A model generated the notes under the pieces. It worked only from the letters and a program-made list of their open reading frames with translations. It was not told where the DNA came from and did no database searches. Shown piece after piece: positions 45,225 to 57,100 of a stretch of 64,000 nucleotides of DNA (position 1 is the first letter of the stretch; each line of letters begins with the position of its first letter). Position numbers and translations under genes: made by a program. Source of the DNA: Sanguinoderma infundibulare (Eukaryota; Basidiomycota; Agaricomycetes; Polyporales; Polyporaceae). Where the stretch lies: assembly GCA_032821775.1 (NCBI GenBank), contig JAVLRN010000007.1, forward strand, positions 1,488,001 through 1,552,000. Direction: 5' to 3'.

Positions 45225-46765
45225 TCAAGCACTGGCTGCGGTCGTCCGCTGGCCCGCGGGACCCATGCGAGCAAAGATCCAGATGCGCCAGTAGACGACG
45301 TCGATCGTCGGCTCGTTGCCATACGTCTGCATGGTCTCCTCGAACCCGTTCCGCGACTTGATGAGCGGGTGCTCCGTCACCCAGAACACGGGCATCCCCT
45401 CGTTCTCATAAAGGGAGCGGGACCTGCCTTTCTTGGGCGGCTCCTTACCCATGATCTCCAGCGCGTCCTTGACGAGCTCGCCGCCCTCGGACAGCAAGTA
45501 CTCAGGCGCGGAGGACTCGACCATCGCGCCGGTCTTCGGGAGGGAGAGCACGCCGTCGGCCATGACGTAGCTCATCCCGGCCGACCACTGACTCCTGCGC
45601 GCTACGTAGAGGACCTTGAGGGACGCGTCGAGCGCGCACTCGCGGAGCACCTTGAGCATCACGCCGTCCGAGGCCTTGAGGCGCGGGGCGAGGTCCCTGA
45701 GCGCCTGCCTGGCGGCCTCGTCTGCTGCGTAGGAGGTCGCCAGCGGGTACTGGTGGGTGAGGCCGAACATGAGGTTGCCTCCCTCGGGCAGGAACGAGGC
45801 ATCGTCGAGGAGGGCCCGCAAGGCGTCCCTGAAAGACTGCTCGTTCGATAATATCTGGTTCGGGACGGACTGCGACGTCTCGGACGAGAGCGAAGTCTCT
45901 TTCCCGGAGGTGGCGTAGTAGAGGTTGTACGTGATCGTCACTCGGTGCCCAGATGTGACCGGCATGACCTCGTGCTCGGTGTCGCTGAAGAACGCGACGT
46001 ACGCGATCGACGGTTCCGGTTTGTGCGCGAGTAGAGCGGAGGAGTCGAACGTCCACTCGCTGATCTCTCCCTCCTTGCGCCCCGGGGCGCGGAGCTTGAG
46101 GGCGCCACCCTCGTGCGGCGTTGGAAACACGATGACGAGCGAGCCGAACATGCGCTCGCTTTGCGGCGTGTCGACGTGCGCTTTGAAGAATGCGTCTTTG
46201 CCTGGGTTCAGATGCGTGTCAGTCGATCGGACAGGGGGGTGGTTAGAGTACGTGGACGCACCGTAGACGTTGAGCTTGTACAGCTCAATAGTAAGGTCTT
46301 CGCCCCGTACTTTCCAAGAGTTCTCGACGAGCAGTTCTGTCCGGATGACGTCGACGAGGCTCGACCGGTTGACGTCGAAGCCAATCAAGAAGTCGTTCCT
46401 GTCGAGCTTGCCCGCCTTGCGATACGTCTCGTCATACACGTCCTCCCCAGCGACGCCGAACGTGGCTGGGGCGCATGTATCAGCTAGATGCTGGAGCTGT
46501 GTGGCGGGTGCGGTGGAGAGATTGATGCGACTTGGGTGGCACGAGGTCAGAGCGGTGGATAAGGAGCTTCGAAATCTGTGCCCAGATGCAGCACCACTCA
46601 CTGAGCATTTCCCTCCTTGCCGTAGAACAGGGTGAAGTCGCTGTCTGGTAGCGCCAGCGTGCCTTGGCAATAAGGTGGTTTCTTGACGATGCTCGACTTG
46701 AGGGACCGAAGCTGTCGACGAACTTGAGCAACTTTTTCTTGTCTGTCCTCCTTGGCCGTCGACAT
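45225..46765 (-). CDS. Fe(II)/2-oxoglutarate-dependent oxygenase
   Basis: Exons (minus): 46765-46602, 46530-46262, 46201-45225 (469 residues). Segments: LADTCAPATFGVAGEDVYDE and YRKAGKLD near the N-terminus, common in the fungal prolyl-4-hydroxylase-like group. The metal-binding His-x-Asp is KAHVDTPQ (His153, Asp155); the distal site SDTEHEVMPVTSGHRVTITYN gives the iron ligand His221 and the 2-oxoglutarate-binding Arg231. So the facial triad is complete and the enzyme should be active; the substrate is unknown. The C-terminal ~200 residues are an extension found in this fungal subgroup. The gene sits just outside the duplication edge, near the terpene synthases, but nothing in the sequence proves a metabolic link. 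Exon 2 acceptor CCCAAG was chosen because the alternatives break frame. Confidence 0.83.
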
Positions 46766-46836
46766 GATAATGGCGAGTTGAGGGGATGATCAGAGAAAGC
46801 GTCGTTGGTGGGAGTGCAGTCCAGGTTGCTCTTACT

Positions 46837-46842
46837 TATATG
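46837..46842 (-). promoter_or_regulatory. TATA-like element of the 2-oxoglutarate oxygenase
   Basis: TATAAG on the minus strand about 72 bp upstream of the ATG at 46765. Confidence 0.4.
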
Positions 46843-47340
46843 TGCTGCACGTCGCATTGTACATAAACGAAGCTTAGCATGAGCGCCTGTGTTCCAGAAG
46901 CGGTTGGACGAAGTCATCCCGAGTCATCCGCAAGCGGAGCCATTGTTGTGATCGAATACGGACAGACCCACTGCGGCTGGACAATAACTGGACTAAGCGA
47001 ATGCGTGGCATCCATCACCCCTATCTTGGCTGACGTTCGGAGGTAAGTAATGAGTTGTGCAATCACATTTCGCAAGGACAACTTACTTTTCGAAAGTTGC
47101 CCAGTGTCGAGGTTGAGTTCATGGGGAAAAGCACAAGCGCGAAAGAGCACGAAGAGAGTGGGGTTGGTGGTGCCAGGGGTCTTTCCGGCAGGCTGGTCCA
47201 GGAAAGGAAGGCGGAGCGGCCTGGCGAGTGAGAGGACGGTGGTCCGTCCAAGTCCACTGAGAGGGATGTCATCGCTTTCATTGATAGTCTTTAGACGTCG
47301 TCGCTTCCCTGGAGCGTCATGAATTCTGAAAGCTATCCCT
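46843..47340. other. Intergenic upstream region, one weak frame
   Basis: A 150-codon minus-strand frame (47366-46914) crosses most of it and ends inside the hairpin; it has no recognisable domain and I do not call it a gene. Confidence 0.35.
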
Positions 47341-47411
47341 TGACAACCGGCACGAAGGCAATGCAAATCTGTCGTCTGGGCAGATTTGCATTGCCTTCGC
47401 GCCGGTTGTCA
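47341..47411. repeat. Long near-perfect hairpin (31-bp arms, 9-nt loop)
   Basis: Arms 47341-47371 and 47381-47411 are reverse complements with one mismatch, separated by TCGTCTGGG. In RNA the mismatch (A/C to G/C position) still leaves a very stable stem. It is not at the end of a called gene, so a plain terminator is unlikely; a foldback transposon remnant or a hairpin RNA are possible. Confidence 0.85.
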
Positions 47412-47766
47412 CGGTCGCGATACCGAGGGTGCTCATCCGAACGCGACAACGGGCTTTAGTAGCGGGCATTCATTGTGATATGGCCTCGGTGGGCTGTGTT
47501 CTAATCCTCAGGGCGGTTTCGAAACTGACCAAGGCGTTTCCGTGGCCCAGCATCCGACCCCATAGCCGGGACGGTTGTACAATGTTCTGCACAGTCCGGT
47601 CCGCTTTTGAATTGTGGTGAGCAGATTCAAGACGGATATGCCCTCGGCATTCAAGACGCGCCTAGGTAACTCAATGCCGCCTGCCTCGCAATGCGTGCAC
47701 CTGCGAGATGTGCCGTGTGCTGCGAGACTTCGCGAAAAATTCCAAGTCCAACATCCGCCCACGAGG

Positions 47767-47774
47767 TATAAAAA
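47767..47774 (+). promoter_or_regulatory. TATA box of the HAD gene
   Basis: TATAAAAA, 100 bp upstream of the ATG at 47874. Confidence 0.5.
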
Positions 47775-47873
47775 GGGCCCGTTCTCGCCTCGACCTCCCC
47801 ATCAAGTCATTCGCATCCCATACACCAGAGTACACTACCAGCACCCTATCCCGCTTTACACGACACAGTCAAC

Positions 47874-48799
47874 ATGTCCCAAACTACTACGTTCTTCGCT
47901 GACGCCGTGCTCTTCAACATGGTATGTCCGCCCACTCCATGCCTTACGCAAGCGCATACTCACACTACACTACCCCGCAGGAGGGTACCCTCACAGACTC
48001 CATGGCCGCCGTCAAGGTGTCGCCCGCGTCTTCGGGCGAAACGACCCCCTCTCTTGTGTCTTCTTGTTCGCGCTCGAGCTCGGCGGAGTCCTCCGCACCG
48101 TCGTCGCGCCGGGGCTCGTTCGAGTCCGCGCGCCCGGCGTTCCAGCGTCGCTTCGGCACCCGTCTCATCCTCCGCCTTGCTGAATGCGCAATCTCTGTGG
48201 ATGCGACCATTGAAGATCGTCCCGCTGTCCCGGATCTTGCGGTGAAGCACACGTTCGAGGCTTGGCAGCTCGAGGCCGCCGCCGTCGATCGCTCGGTGCG
48301 CATCCTTCCGGGCGTGAAGAGGCTCATGGACTCGATCCCTGAGGATCGGTACGCTGTCGCCACCTCGGGCACAAGGACGTTCGGTGAGCTTTCCGCGCGA
48401 CATCGTTATTCGGAACACCGCTAATACCTCGTTGACCATCGTATCTTAGCCTACGGCTGCATGACGCGCGTCGGCATCACGCCTGCAAAGGTGACCATCA
48501 CTACCGACGACAAGCGTCTCAAGGCAGGCAAGCCCGCGCCAGACCCTTTCCTGCTCGCGGCCAGCGAGCTCGGGTTTCATGCCGCACGCTGCGTCGTCTT
48601 CGAGGACTCGCCTTCGGGCATTCGGGCTGGCGTCGCGTCTGGCGCGATCGTCGTCGCGGTGTGCACGAGCCACGCGAGGGAGCAGATCGCGAACTGCGGG
48701 GCGCACTTCATCGTGGACACGATGGAGCAGGTGCGCGTCGTCGTGAACGGGGACGACTTGATGTTCACGGTGACGGAGAACCTGCCGGTGGAGCTGTGA
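47874..48799 (+). CDS. HAD-superfamily protein, glycerol-3-phosphatase-like, with altered catalytic motif
   Basis: Exons: 47874-47921, 47981-48383, 48450-48799 (266 residues). Related to the GPP1/RHR2-type phosphatases: motif II Ser in VATSGTRTF, motif III Lys in AGKPAPDPFLLAA and motif IV acidic pair in VVFEDSPSGIRAG are present. Motif I, normally D-x-D-G-T, reads N-M-E-G-T (Asn15, Glu17): the nucleophile Asp is Asn and the acid/base Asp is Glu. The change straddles intron 1 (aac atg / gag ggt acc). The cap region also differs: a Ser-rich stretch (VSSCSRSSSAESSAPSSRRGS) replaces most of the usual cap helices. It has an intact frame, TATA box and normal splice sites, so it looks expressed but probably not a classical phosphatase. 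Confidence 0.78.
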
Positions 48800-49430
48800 G
48801 CGACAGCGGGGAAAGTGTTGGACAAAGGACTCTAAGAATGAATACTGCGGTACCGGAGGCCCGCGCAAGGACTGTATGTACATATATTGAATCTTGACGT
48901 AAATGTTTCCTGGACCGATTGTGCGTGTTTCAACGCATGCCTCACTGCCGGGATTATAGAATCGAAGCATCGCTGCCTATTCAATATGAGCTTAAGAACG
49001 GCAGGGTCGGCAGGAGTGCTGCGCCGGCCGCTCAGTGGCCCTACTACATATCTACCAAGTCACCGTTGACCTTTGAAGACTGAAGTACTTATTCGCAACA
49101 AATATGAAGCCACTGGCCATTTATCTGCCTACCGCTTTCTATTTATGATTGCATCCACGGGGAAAGTTTTGCAGTGCGTTACGGTACACTTCAAGTTGTC
49201 GTCACAGTCTTGCTGGCAGGGCCCGCGGCGGCGTAACCATCATCATTGATGTCTGTGGTGGCTGTGCCTCTAGCTGACTTCAGTCACCGGCGCTTGCAAG
49301 AGCCGAATCGGACCGCCATCGAGTCGGCGGGCCAGGTTGTCTTTGTCTTGGTCGCCGCCGTACACAATGATCAAGGTATGTGATCACGCTATGGGAGAGA
49401 CACCGTTGATGTACGTCTAATCGTTAATGC
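48800..49430. other. Intergenic, no gene seen
   Basis: It holds the HAD gene 3' flank and the decayed 5' side of the third terpene synthase copy; an ATG-GTATGT motif at 49367-49380 could be the relic first exon. Confidence 0.35.
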
Positions 49431-49752
49431 ACGATTCTCAAGACCCGCATGGCGGGATGGAAGACCCCATGCGCAATTTTCTGGATCGTAGCGGTTACAA
49501 GTCGTCCCAGCTGAAAGCCCCGGCACCGAGTTCTGCAAGAAGATTGCGGAGGAGTCAGCGTCACGCCCTGTGTACGTCAATCCCGCGCTGGTCTCGAAGA
49601 CCACGGACGGCAGGTGCGCTGTGGCCGAGACCACCTGCAGCAATACTACTCACGGACTCTCCTGCTCCATCGCACTCCACACGGCCTGTCTCACGTACGT
49701 CGACGACCTGGCGAAAGCGACGATCCGGTCATGCGGTTCACAAGCCGCTTGA
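49431..49752 (+). pseudogene. Relic of a third TRI5-like terpene synthase (TS3)
   Basis: The start resembles TS2 exon 2 (DSQDPHGG versus DSNDPHAE, then NFLDRSGYKS versus SFLNRSDYKS). After a frame change it again matches from VNPALVSKTTDGRCAVAETT through LHTACLTYVDD, then ends at a stop shortly after the Asp pair. The NSE half is missing and the frame is broken at least once, so it is dead. It is in the opposite orientation to TS2. Confidence 0.72.
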
Positions 49753-50396
49753 AGTTGTGGGTTAAGATTTGACCTGCGCGATCGCCGTCGCTCGTTTTGG
49801 CACCATACCGGTGACACGCGGGCTTGTGGCACCTTCGCTCGGACACATTTACGGCTTCCTGTTCCGTGATTATCGCGGGGTTGATGGTGGAATGTGAATG
49901 CAAACACCAAAGTGTAGTTAGCTTTGATTCGCTTGTGGACACGTGGTGACTTCGTGAAATACGTCTGGTTGCCTGCAGTGGTTACTTCAACGAGATTTTT
50001 CAAGATATTTCAGATTATGGATTGAACACTGATTTAGCTTACACAAAGTACACCGTCTAGGATGCGACATTACTCCATCGCGGACACAAAAGAAACAGTG
50101 GAGCATACCCCTGCATTGTACGGACGCGCAGGCAGTCCGACTGACCGCTTAAACTCCTCGGGCGGTGCGCTCTGTTTCTGTTCTCGAGTCTTAACTAATT
50201 CAAATACCTCAGGCTCGGTGCCCGTTGGTCTTCAACCTTCGCCACAATATCAGAGTATGCGACGAAGCTTATCATAGGAAATGATGATGTGAACCAGTCG
50301 CGGACAAGACTTATACCAGCACCGTTCTTGACCGCAAACGCTTCGCCGAACCTCCTCTCAAATTGCTCCTCGTCTATCCCCTCAATGACGTTCCAA
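49753..50396. other. Intergenic, no gene seen
   Basis: Upstream region of the next membrane-protein gene; AT-richer than coding DNA and with short frames only. Confidence 0.4.
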
Positions 50397-51517
50397 ATGG
50401 ACCACGCAGCCCAGAAGGCCCTGCGCTCTTCCCTCAACATGCTCTTCATCACCACCCTCGCCATAGGAATCCTCATTCCAATCACAGTCGCTTTTATTGT
50501 ATCCCGTTCTCACATGTGGAAGAAGCCGGTGTTCATTGCCAATGCTTTCGCTCTCGCGATGGGTTTTGCAGTGGGTGGCTTAAACATCAACTACTTGGTG
50601 AGTTGTATATATATGCAGGGTTGATTCACCACCTTTAACACTCGATAGCACGATTGGTTTTCCGGACAACCTCAAACTCCGAGAGGTGTAGTGGCGACTT
50701 CGTTGCTCGTCTTCTTCATCTCCATCGCCATCCAGTTCGTGCTCTTCATCAGACTCCTCGCGGTCTACCCTCCTCGCTCGCTCAATTTGAAGACCTGCGC
50801 GCTTGTTTACGGTCCATTCCTCCTTATCATCGTCGCCCGTCTGGTCAACGCAGCGATCAACATGTGGCAAATGATACTCATGGTCGATGCGAAGACGATC
50901 CCGGTAGAAGCCCTACCGCAGGCCTTTTGGGACCTTCCGTATCCCCGAGTGGAGTGGTTCCTTCAGCTGTGCGGTGATACGTAAGTCGACGGAAAGAGCA
51001 CGTTGCCACTTAAATGCCGCTAAGCTGCAATACCTCAGGTACGCTTCCGTACTGTTCCTCTTGCGGCTGAAGCGCGCCCGCGCGTTCAGAGAATCGAGCG
51101 GCGTCCTGAGCACCGTTCTGGCAGACAGCTCGAGTGAGTTGTTTACACTCCCTACTGTGCTGCCCCCAGCTTATGGTTATCATCAAACTCACAGTGTCAT
51201 ACTCGGCCCGTCTCCGTACTCTCTTTTGGATTGCGACATTCAACTTTGTCTGCCCTGTGATCCTGAACGTTGTCCTGATTTTCTTCAGCTTCCTTGATCA
51301 CAGCCAGATGCACGGCGCGTATGTGCTGTACATCAACGCCTACTTGGAGATCGTCTGTGTGCTGCTCGCGACGATCTTTTGCCTCGGAACCAACTGGGAC
51401 AGCGCGGCGTCGGCCTCCCCCGCCGGGGCCATGCCCATCACGTTCGCCGACTTGGCCAGTGGCACGGAATCGCAGATGACCGAGAAACGCCGTTCGGAGG
51501 GAGGGGTGGGCGAGTGA
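50397..51517 (+). CDS. Seven-helix membrane protein of unknown function
   Basis: Exons: 50397-50597, 50649-50980, 51039-51133, 51195-51517 (316 residues). Hydrophobic segments: ITTLAIGILIPITVAFIV, IANAFALAMGFAVGG, ATSLLVFFISIAIQFVLFI, GPFLLIIVARLVNAAINM, a shorter one around YASVLFLLRL, then LFWIATFNFVCPVILNVVLIFF and INAYLEIVCVLLATIFC. A hydrophilic tail of about 45 residues follows. Seven helices with an outside N-terminus fit a receptor-like or transporter-like fold, but I see none of the STE2/STE3 or cAMP-receptor signatures. It is not the DUF6534-like protein at 38929. Exon 4 acceptor was placed at CTCACAG because the nearer CCCCCAG gives the wrong phase. Confidence 0.7.
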
Positions 51518-52561
51518 CCGTCCATTCCGGAGACTGGTCTGGGAAAGAGTTGCAGAGCGAAGACGTCGTCGGCTAAAGTCGTAATATATGTGTGCTCCTT
51601 CTGGAGGACTCATGGACTCGATATCGCCTCCTATGAATAATAATCCGCCCGTGTATCATTTGGAGAAGCCATCGCCCCGCCGCGGCCCGAGTGCTCCCGA
51701 CAATGCATGGCACTAGCACACATCCTATCTGGGAATCCGAGCATACACGCGTACCTCGCCCACGGATTTGAGGTTGCTGAAGGAGAACACAGATGTAGCG
51801 AGCTCGATGAGGCGGATGAAGCGTCGCGCGCGCAAACTCGGAGTACTGCAGTCAGGGAGTTAACGCGAGCAGCGCCTACAGCGACACCCGGCGGAAGATC
51901 TCCCATCCAATCAGTCTTCGAGTGACGTGACAGACCAGATCACGCGAAATCGTCACGTCGCGTTTCCACGAAACGGGGCTTGCGAGTGGCGACTAGCTCC
52001 GGGCGTGCATCTCAGTGGACGTCGTCGCAGCGATCGATAGCGAATCTGAACAACAGCGACTCGGCGGCGTTGCTGCCGGAAAGGGTGGTAACATGACCGG
52101 GCGATCGATTGCTTGGCTGGCAGCTGGCTTCCAACGTGAGTTTTCTGGTGGGACGATGACTCCATTCTTCTGATAACCACCAACTGCGCAGGCTTCTACG
52201 TCGCATTGAATCCAAGAACGTCCGCGGTCAGGGTTAGGCATCGCGGCATACAGGATAGTAGTATGCACGAGGACGCAGATGGGGCCCGCAGATGGTCTCC
52301 ATTAGCGCCTACAATGTTCCAACTTCACAGCTTCGACGATCGGCGCGAACCAACGGATGCCAACAGTGTCAAACAACAGTCCACCCCGCCAATCCTGGTT
52401 CATTCAACCTCTGTCATCAGAACCAACCTTGCCTCGTCCTCGCTTCCTGCATTCGATCGTACCCTCCCCATAGTTGCACGCATCTCGACAACCGCAATCC
52501 GATGCCTCCCACAATGCCAACTTGTAACACCCAGTTTCACGGCATCTTCACGATCCTCGCC
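51518..52561. other. 1-kb intergenic region, no gene seen
   Basis: Neither strand shows a frame with protein character. A long frame 52292-52741 overlaps the next gene and looks like a shadow of it. Confidence 0.4.
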
Positions 52562-53616
52562 ATGCTGCGGGCGTTCACTACACTATTTTGGATTATCGCC
52601 CCCGTCTTAGCCATAGTCGGTGTCTCGATTCTCTCTGCTACCTTGAACATCACAGCTCGGCACGTTCTCGACGCGAAGTCCAACCGCTGCACGATCCCCG
52701 CTCCCGTCTTCGTCCGCCGCCCTCGCACACTAGCTCTATGACCAGATAATCGAGGTAAGCCTTGTGAGCATCACTCTGGCGTGCACAATGCGAACTTCCT
52801 GCAGATTTCCTGTTTGTCGTCAACCTTAAACCCGACGCCATCCTTTCTTTCCCCGTTCTGCAATTTGAGCAAGGACTTACCCCGCTGAAGGTCGCCGACG
52901 GAGCCGTTGTTGCTAGTCCTTGCATGCCCATCCTTTCCCGGCCCAACCCGCACATACCACCTATCTCGACCCAGCGTCGACTCGAGGCCGCCCCCCGCCT
53001 CGCCGCACTCCGCAAGGACGCGTATGTTCTCGATCTGACGGCTCAGCTCGACGCTGCCAAACAGACTATTGCCTCGATGACCTCCAAGATGTCCGCTCTC
53101 GCAGAGGAGAGGGACGACGCTTTGACACGCGCCAACACACTGCAGAACGCGAAGGAGTCGTGGGCGAGGCGCGAGAGGGCTCTGCTCAAAGCCGTGCGCG
53201 CTTCCCATAAGCTTCCGAACGACATCGCCAGTCTCCAAGTCCGGCTGCAGGAGACCGAGGCGATGCTTGCCGGCGAGATCGCCCTGAGGACGACCGTCGA
53301 GGACGAGCTGACGCGGTTCCGTGAGGTCGCGCAGACGCAACACGAAGAGTTCCGCGCCCAAGAGGTATGTGTTCGCTCTCATATCTGTTCTTGCGTCGTC
53401 GAACTGGTCTTCCAGGCGGAGAACGCGAAACGCGTGAATGATCAGGCCATCGAGATCGCGACGCTCAAGGGTCAGCTCATGGCGATGCAACAACGCCAGG
53501 TCACCCCATCTGCGAAACCCAGGAGGTCTCTGCGCTTTTGGCGGAAGAAACGGACGGTCAAGGTGAACTTGGGGATCTCTTCCAGCTCCTCGAGCAGCGC
53601 GTTCGATCATCCGTAA
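52562..53616 (+). CDS. Membrane-anchored coiled-coil protein (first exon uncertain)
   Basis: The well-supported part is an exon of about 52805-53364 plus 53416-53616. It encodes FVVNLKPDAILSFPVLQFEQ, then ~110 residues of coiled coil (DLTAQLDAAKQTIASMTSKMSALAEERDD is typical heptad text, seen here over about 53030-53364). A short basic end follows (RRSLRFWRKKRTVKVN) and a Ser run. Upstream, 52562-52740 encodes one strong hydrophobic helix (LFWIIAPVLAIVGVSILSA) that would be a natural N-terminal anchor. Joining the two at GTAAGC (52755) leaves a TGA five codons before the donor, so either a small intron is missing from the model, the two are separate genes, or the gene is damaged. Function unknown. 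Confidence 0.55.
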
Positions 53617-54155
53617 CGGTCTCCCTTGCCATCGTTCTCTCTCAACGCATTACGCCATCTGGACTTCGCCTCACAACCTATCATTTACATATCTATTTCT
53701 TGGCGGCTTGGTTCCCTCACGTTATGACGACTCTGAAGTTTGTTGTGTATTGCCACGTCTCGATATTGTCACGGTTCGGTTTGGTTTCTTTTTGTATTGT
53801 TAGTTTGTTATATCTCTCCGTATCTTCGTGTATCTCAACGATCTGTCCGCGTTCAAATATAAACATGTCCACATTCCTTCAATATATTTATTTCAAAATC
53901 ACACATGGATGATCATACATCCTCCGGAAGCAATCTTTGTGCCTCAGACCTGATATACGTAGACACTGTGCGCGAGCGAGTTGCAAGTGTGGTTATGGGA
54001 GGGCCCCCGTGACCGACGGTGGCAGTTCCAGCGCGCCAACGCGCGCCGATCATCCATAAGTTGGTGTCAAGAGAAGATGCAAACATGCTTGACCCAGTCC
54101 TGCGCCGGACAAATTACGCTTGATTTATATATCAAACTGAACACCTACGTCTGCA
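53617..54155. other. Convergent intergenic region (coiled-coil / BMS1)
   Basis: Two 3' flanks meet here. T-rich runs at about 53740-53890 are consistent with 3' UTR and polyadenylation signals. No gene. Confidence 0.45.
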
Positions 54156-57100
54156 TCACGCTTTCTGACGCTTAGCCTTCCGATGACCTTCCAAGGCGTC
54201 ACCTTCACGCTTGCTCTTCAAACCCGCAGCCTTCATGTACTCCTTCCGCTTCTCCTTGTCCTTCTCCCCCTTCCTCGCCTCCTCCTTCTCCACCTTCTTC
54301 CGATGAACGGCCCTCCGCTCCTCCTGCTTCTCACGCCGCCTAGCCACCTGATCCTTCCTCAGCGCCCTCACCTGCTGCAACAACGCCATCGCCTTCTTCT
54401 CCTCAGGTTCCATCACCACCGCCCGTTTCTGCATGTACGTCGCCCGGTGCTGAGCCTTCATCAGCTTCGGCTTCGACGCGTACGGCAGCGCTGCCTGCAG
54501 CTTCTTCGGCACTTTGAGCGTGTTAAAGCGCCGCGCCGGCCGCTCGACGCGCTTGTATATCGAGTTGACGTTTGTCGGAGTCTTCAGGGCCTGCTCGCGT
54601 CGCACCTGGCCCGTGAGACGCATCCCCTCCCAGTGCGCCTTGTCCGAGAGCAGCAGGGACGTTACCGGGTTGTAAAACTTGCGCGGCTGGATCGAGTACC
54701 ACGCGCGGAGGAAGACAATATCTAGAACAAAGGAACAACACGATGTCTCGATGAGCACATGCAGCCTACGGACAAAGAGACACCGCGGCACGCAAACCGC
54801 AAGCGATGTCCAAGGACAGGTGGGGCGACGTTAGAACGTAGAACGCACCGCTCATAAGGATCTTGTCTTCGAACGCCGCCCGGAATGCGCCGTCCGGCTT
54901 GGGCAGGGCCTTCTTGACCTGGCCCCTTATTCCCGACACGGTGCGGATGTGCGCACCCTCGAACTTGGCCACCTCGAGCGCCGAGCTGAACATGTCCTTG
55001 ATGAACGCCGTGTTTTTGAATATCTTGAACGGCACGCCTGTCAGCTTCAGCTTCTTCATGATGCGCGTTGATCGGTCGATGTCGAGTACGACGCCTGTTG
55101 CGCTCACCCGGAAGCCCGCGGTGTCCCGACTGAGGGCGTTGAACGCGCAGAAGCCGGTGTTGGGGAGCGAGGCGGGGCCGTAGAACGTCGCGTAGCAGTG
55201 CATGTGCTCGGGCGTATACTTGAGCATCCGCATGCGAATTGAGTGGTCGTCGAGCGAGTAGATGGGCACCGTCTGGAACCGTCGCCACCCAAGTGAGAAG
55301 ATGAGCGGGTCGTTCGTCTTGAGCGTCTTTGCAAACCACCTATGGCGCTTAATGCGTACTTGAACGTAGCCAAAGCGTTCTTCAGCGGGTAGGAGGCCAC
55401 CGACGACAAGAGGGTACGTCGGGTCGAAGTTCTCGACCATCTCAGCGGGGACGGACGTGAGCTCAATGCGGACGTACGTGCCCGGCCGATAACCCTCGAG
55501 GAGCGCGCGCGCCTCAGGATCGATGTCTTCGAATTCAGCGCGATTGACCTGTTGCTGGCGGGCCATCGCCTCCTTCGCCTCGGTGTAGAAGTCGGCCTTG
55601 GACGCGTCCGGCTCGTCGTACTGCTCGTCGAACCTGCGCTTCAGTTCGGCCTTCTTGGCGGCGAGAGCGGCAGCGTCTTTGTTCAGGGAAGGCTTTGACT
55701 CGTCATCCGCGTCCTCGTCCTCATCTTGCGCGTGCGAATCATCCTCGTCGTCCATTTCCTCGTACGGCTCACCGTTGGAGTCGAGCCCCTCAGCCGGCTG
55801 GGCTGACGATGAGCCCGTGATGAAGAGGTGGCGGATGGAATCGAGCAGCTCCTCGTCCTCCCACTCCAGGAGGTCCTCAGAGTTTACTGGTTCCTTCGTG
55901 CGATCGAGCTCCTCCTCTGTCTTGACAGGCGCAGTGCTCTTTATGGTAAAGAAATCGTCGTCGTCCATGTCAGGCGCATTCGACGATGACGGCTCTCCCC
56001 CACCATCCAGGCTAATGATCGATTCTGGAGAAGCGGTAGAGTTGTAGATGAGCTTCGTCCAGTCTCGACGCTTGCGTGTCCGCGCTGTCTCCTGAAACGC
56101 AACCCGAGCTTTCTCGCTCAAGTTGGCCTTCCAATGGGGGGCCTCCTCGTCCTGGGAAACCTCTCCCTCCCCATCCTCGTCGCTGGGGACATCGAAGTTG
56201 TCCTCCCCCTCGAAGTGCACGAAACGTCTAGACGGCCCCGCGTCATCGTCGTCGTCCTCGCCGCCCAAGTCTGAATCGCTATCGGCATAGTCGACCTGTC
56301 CACGCTTGGCTCCGCTTGATGATAAGCCCTGTATCGACCGCCGGACAGTACGAGGACCTGAGCGACCTCGGTCTCCGACGCTTTCTTCCTCGTCCCCCTC
56401 CGACCCATCGTCCTCGGATTCTTCTTCAGAACCAAACCCCTCATCCTCTTCACTATACTGTTCATCATCATCATCATCATCATCCTCGCTGTTATCCACC
56501 TCCGAAGCAGATGAATGCGAGGCGGCGTTGCTTGGGCGGAAGGTGCTGGGACCCGCTTCGGCCTGAACGGCGAGAGGCCGCGAGGACGAACCGAAGAGTC
56601 TGATATGACTCTTCGTTACCGCATCTTCTAGTGTCGCGTTCACGTCCTGAAGGTCAAGAACCATCTGCTCTCCCTCTCCAAGATCTGCCGGAGGGTGAGG
56701 TTAACGGCAAGGGTCAACATCTAACGTCGTTGTGATTTGCCAACATATAAAAGCAACCTTACTTTCTACGCCACCCTTGGTGAAGTTCCCAGGTACATTG
56801 ATGTAGACGGCATCCTTGTCGTAGATGACGCCACCGACGTCACTCATGGGAGCATGGATAAGCAACTTCTTCTTCTCGCTCAGCTTCCGTCGCTTCTCGG
56901 ACTCGGCATCTGGTAAAGGACACGGGTCTCCCAGGATCTGGACACCATTGACGTCGAGATCGCCAACGCCTGGGACATGAACCTTGGTCCCCAGCCGGTA
57001 ATTGGTGCCACGCAGATAACCATAGAGGGTGACGGTCCTATCGCATTTGCCTTTGGACGCTCGTACGTCCTCGCGTGGGGTGAGGTCCTCAAAACGATCT

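Noticed and set aside
47341..47411. Hairpin as a transcription terminator
   Set aside because: Intrinsic hairpin terminators are bacterial; this is nuclear fungal DNA and no gene ends here.
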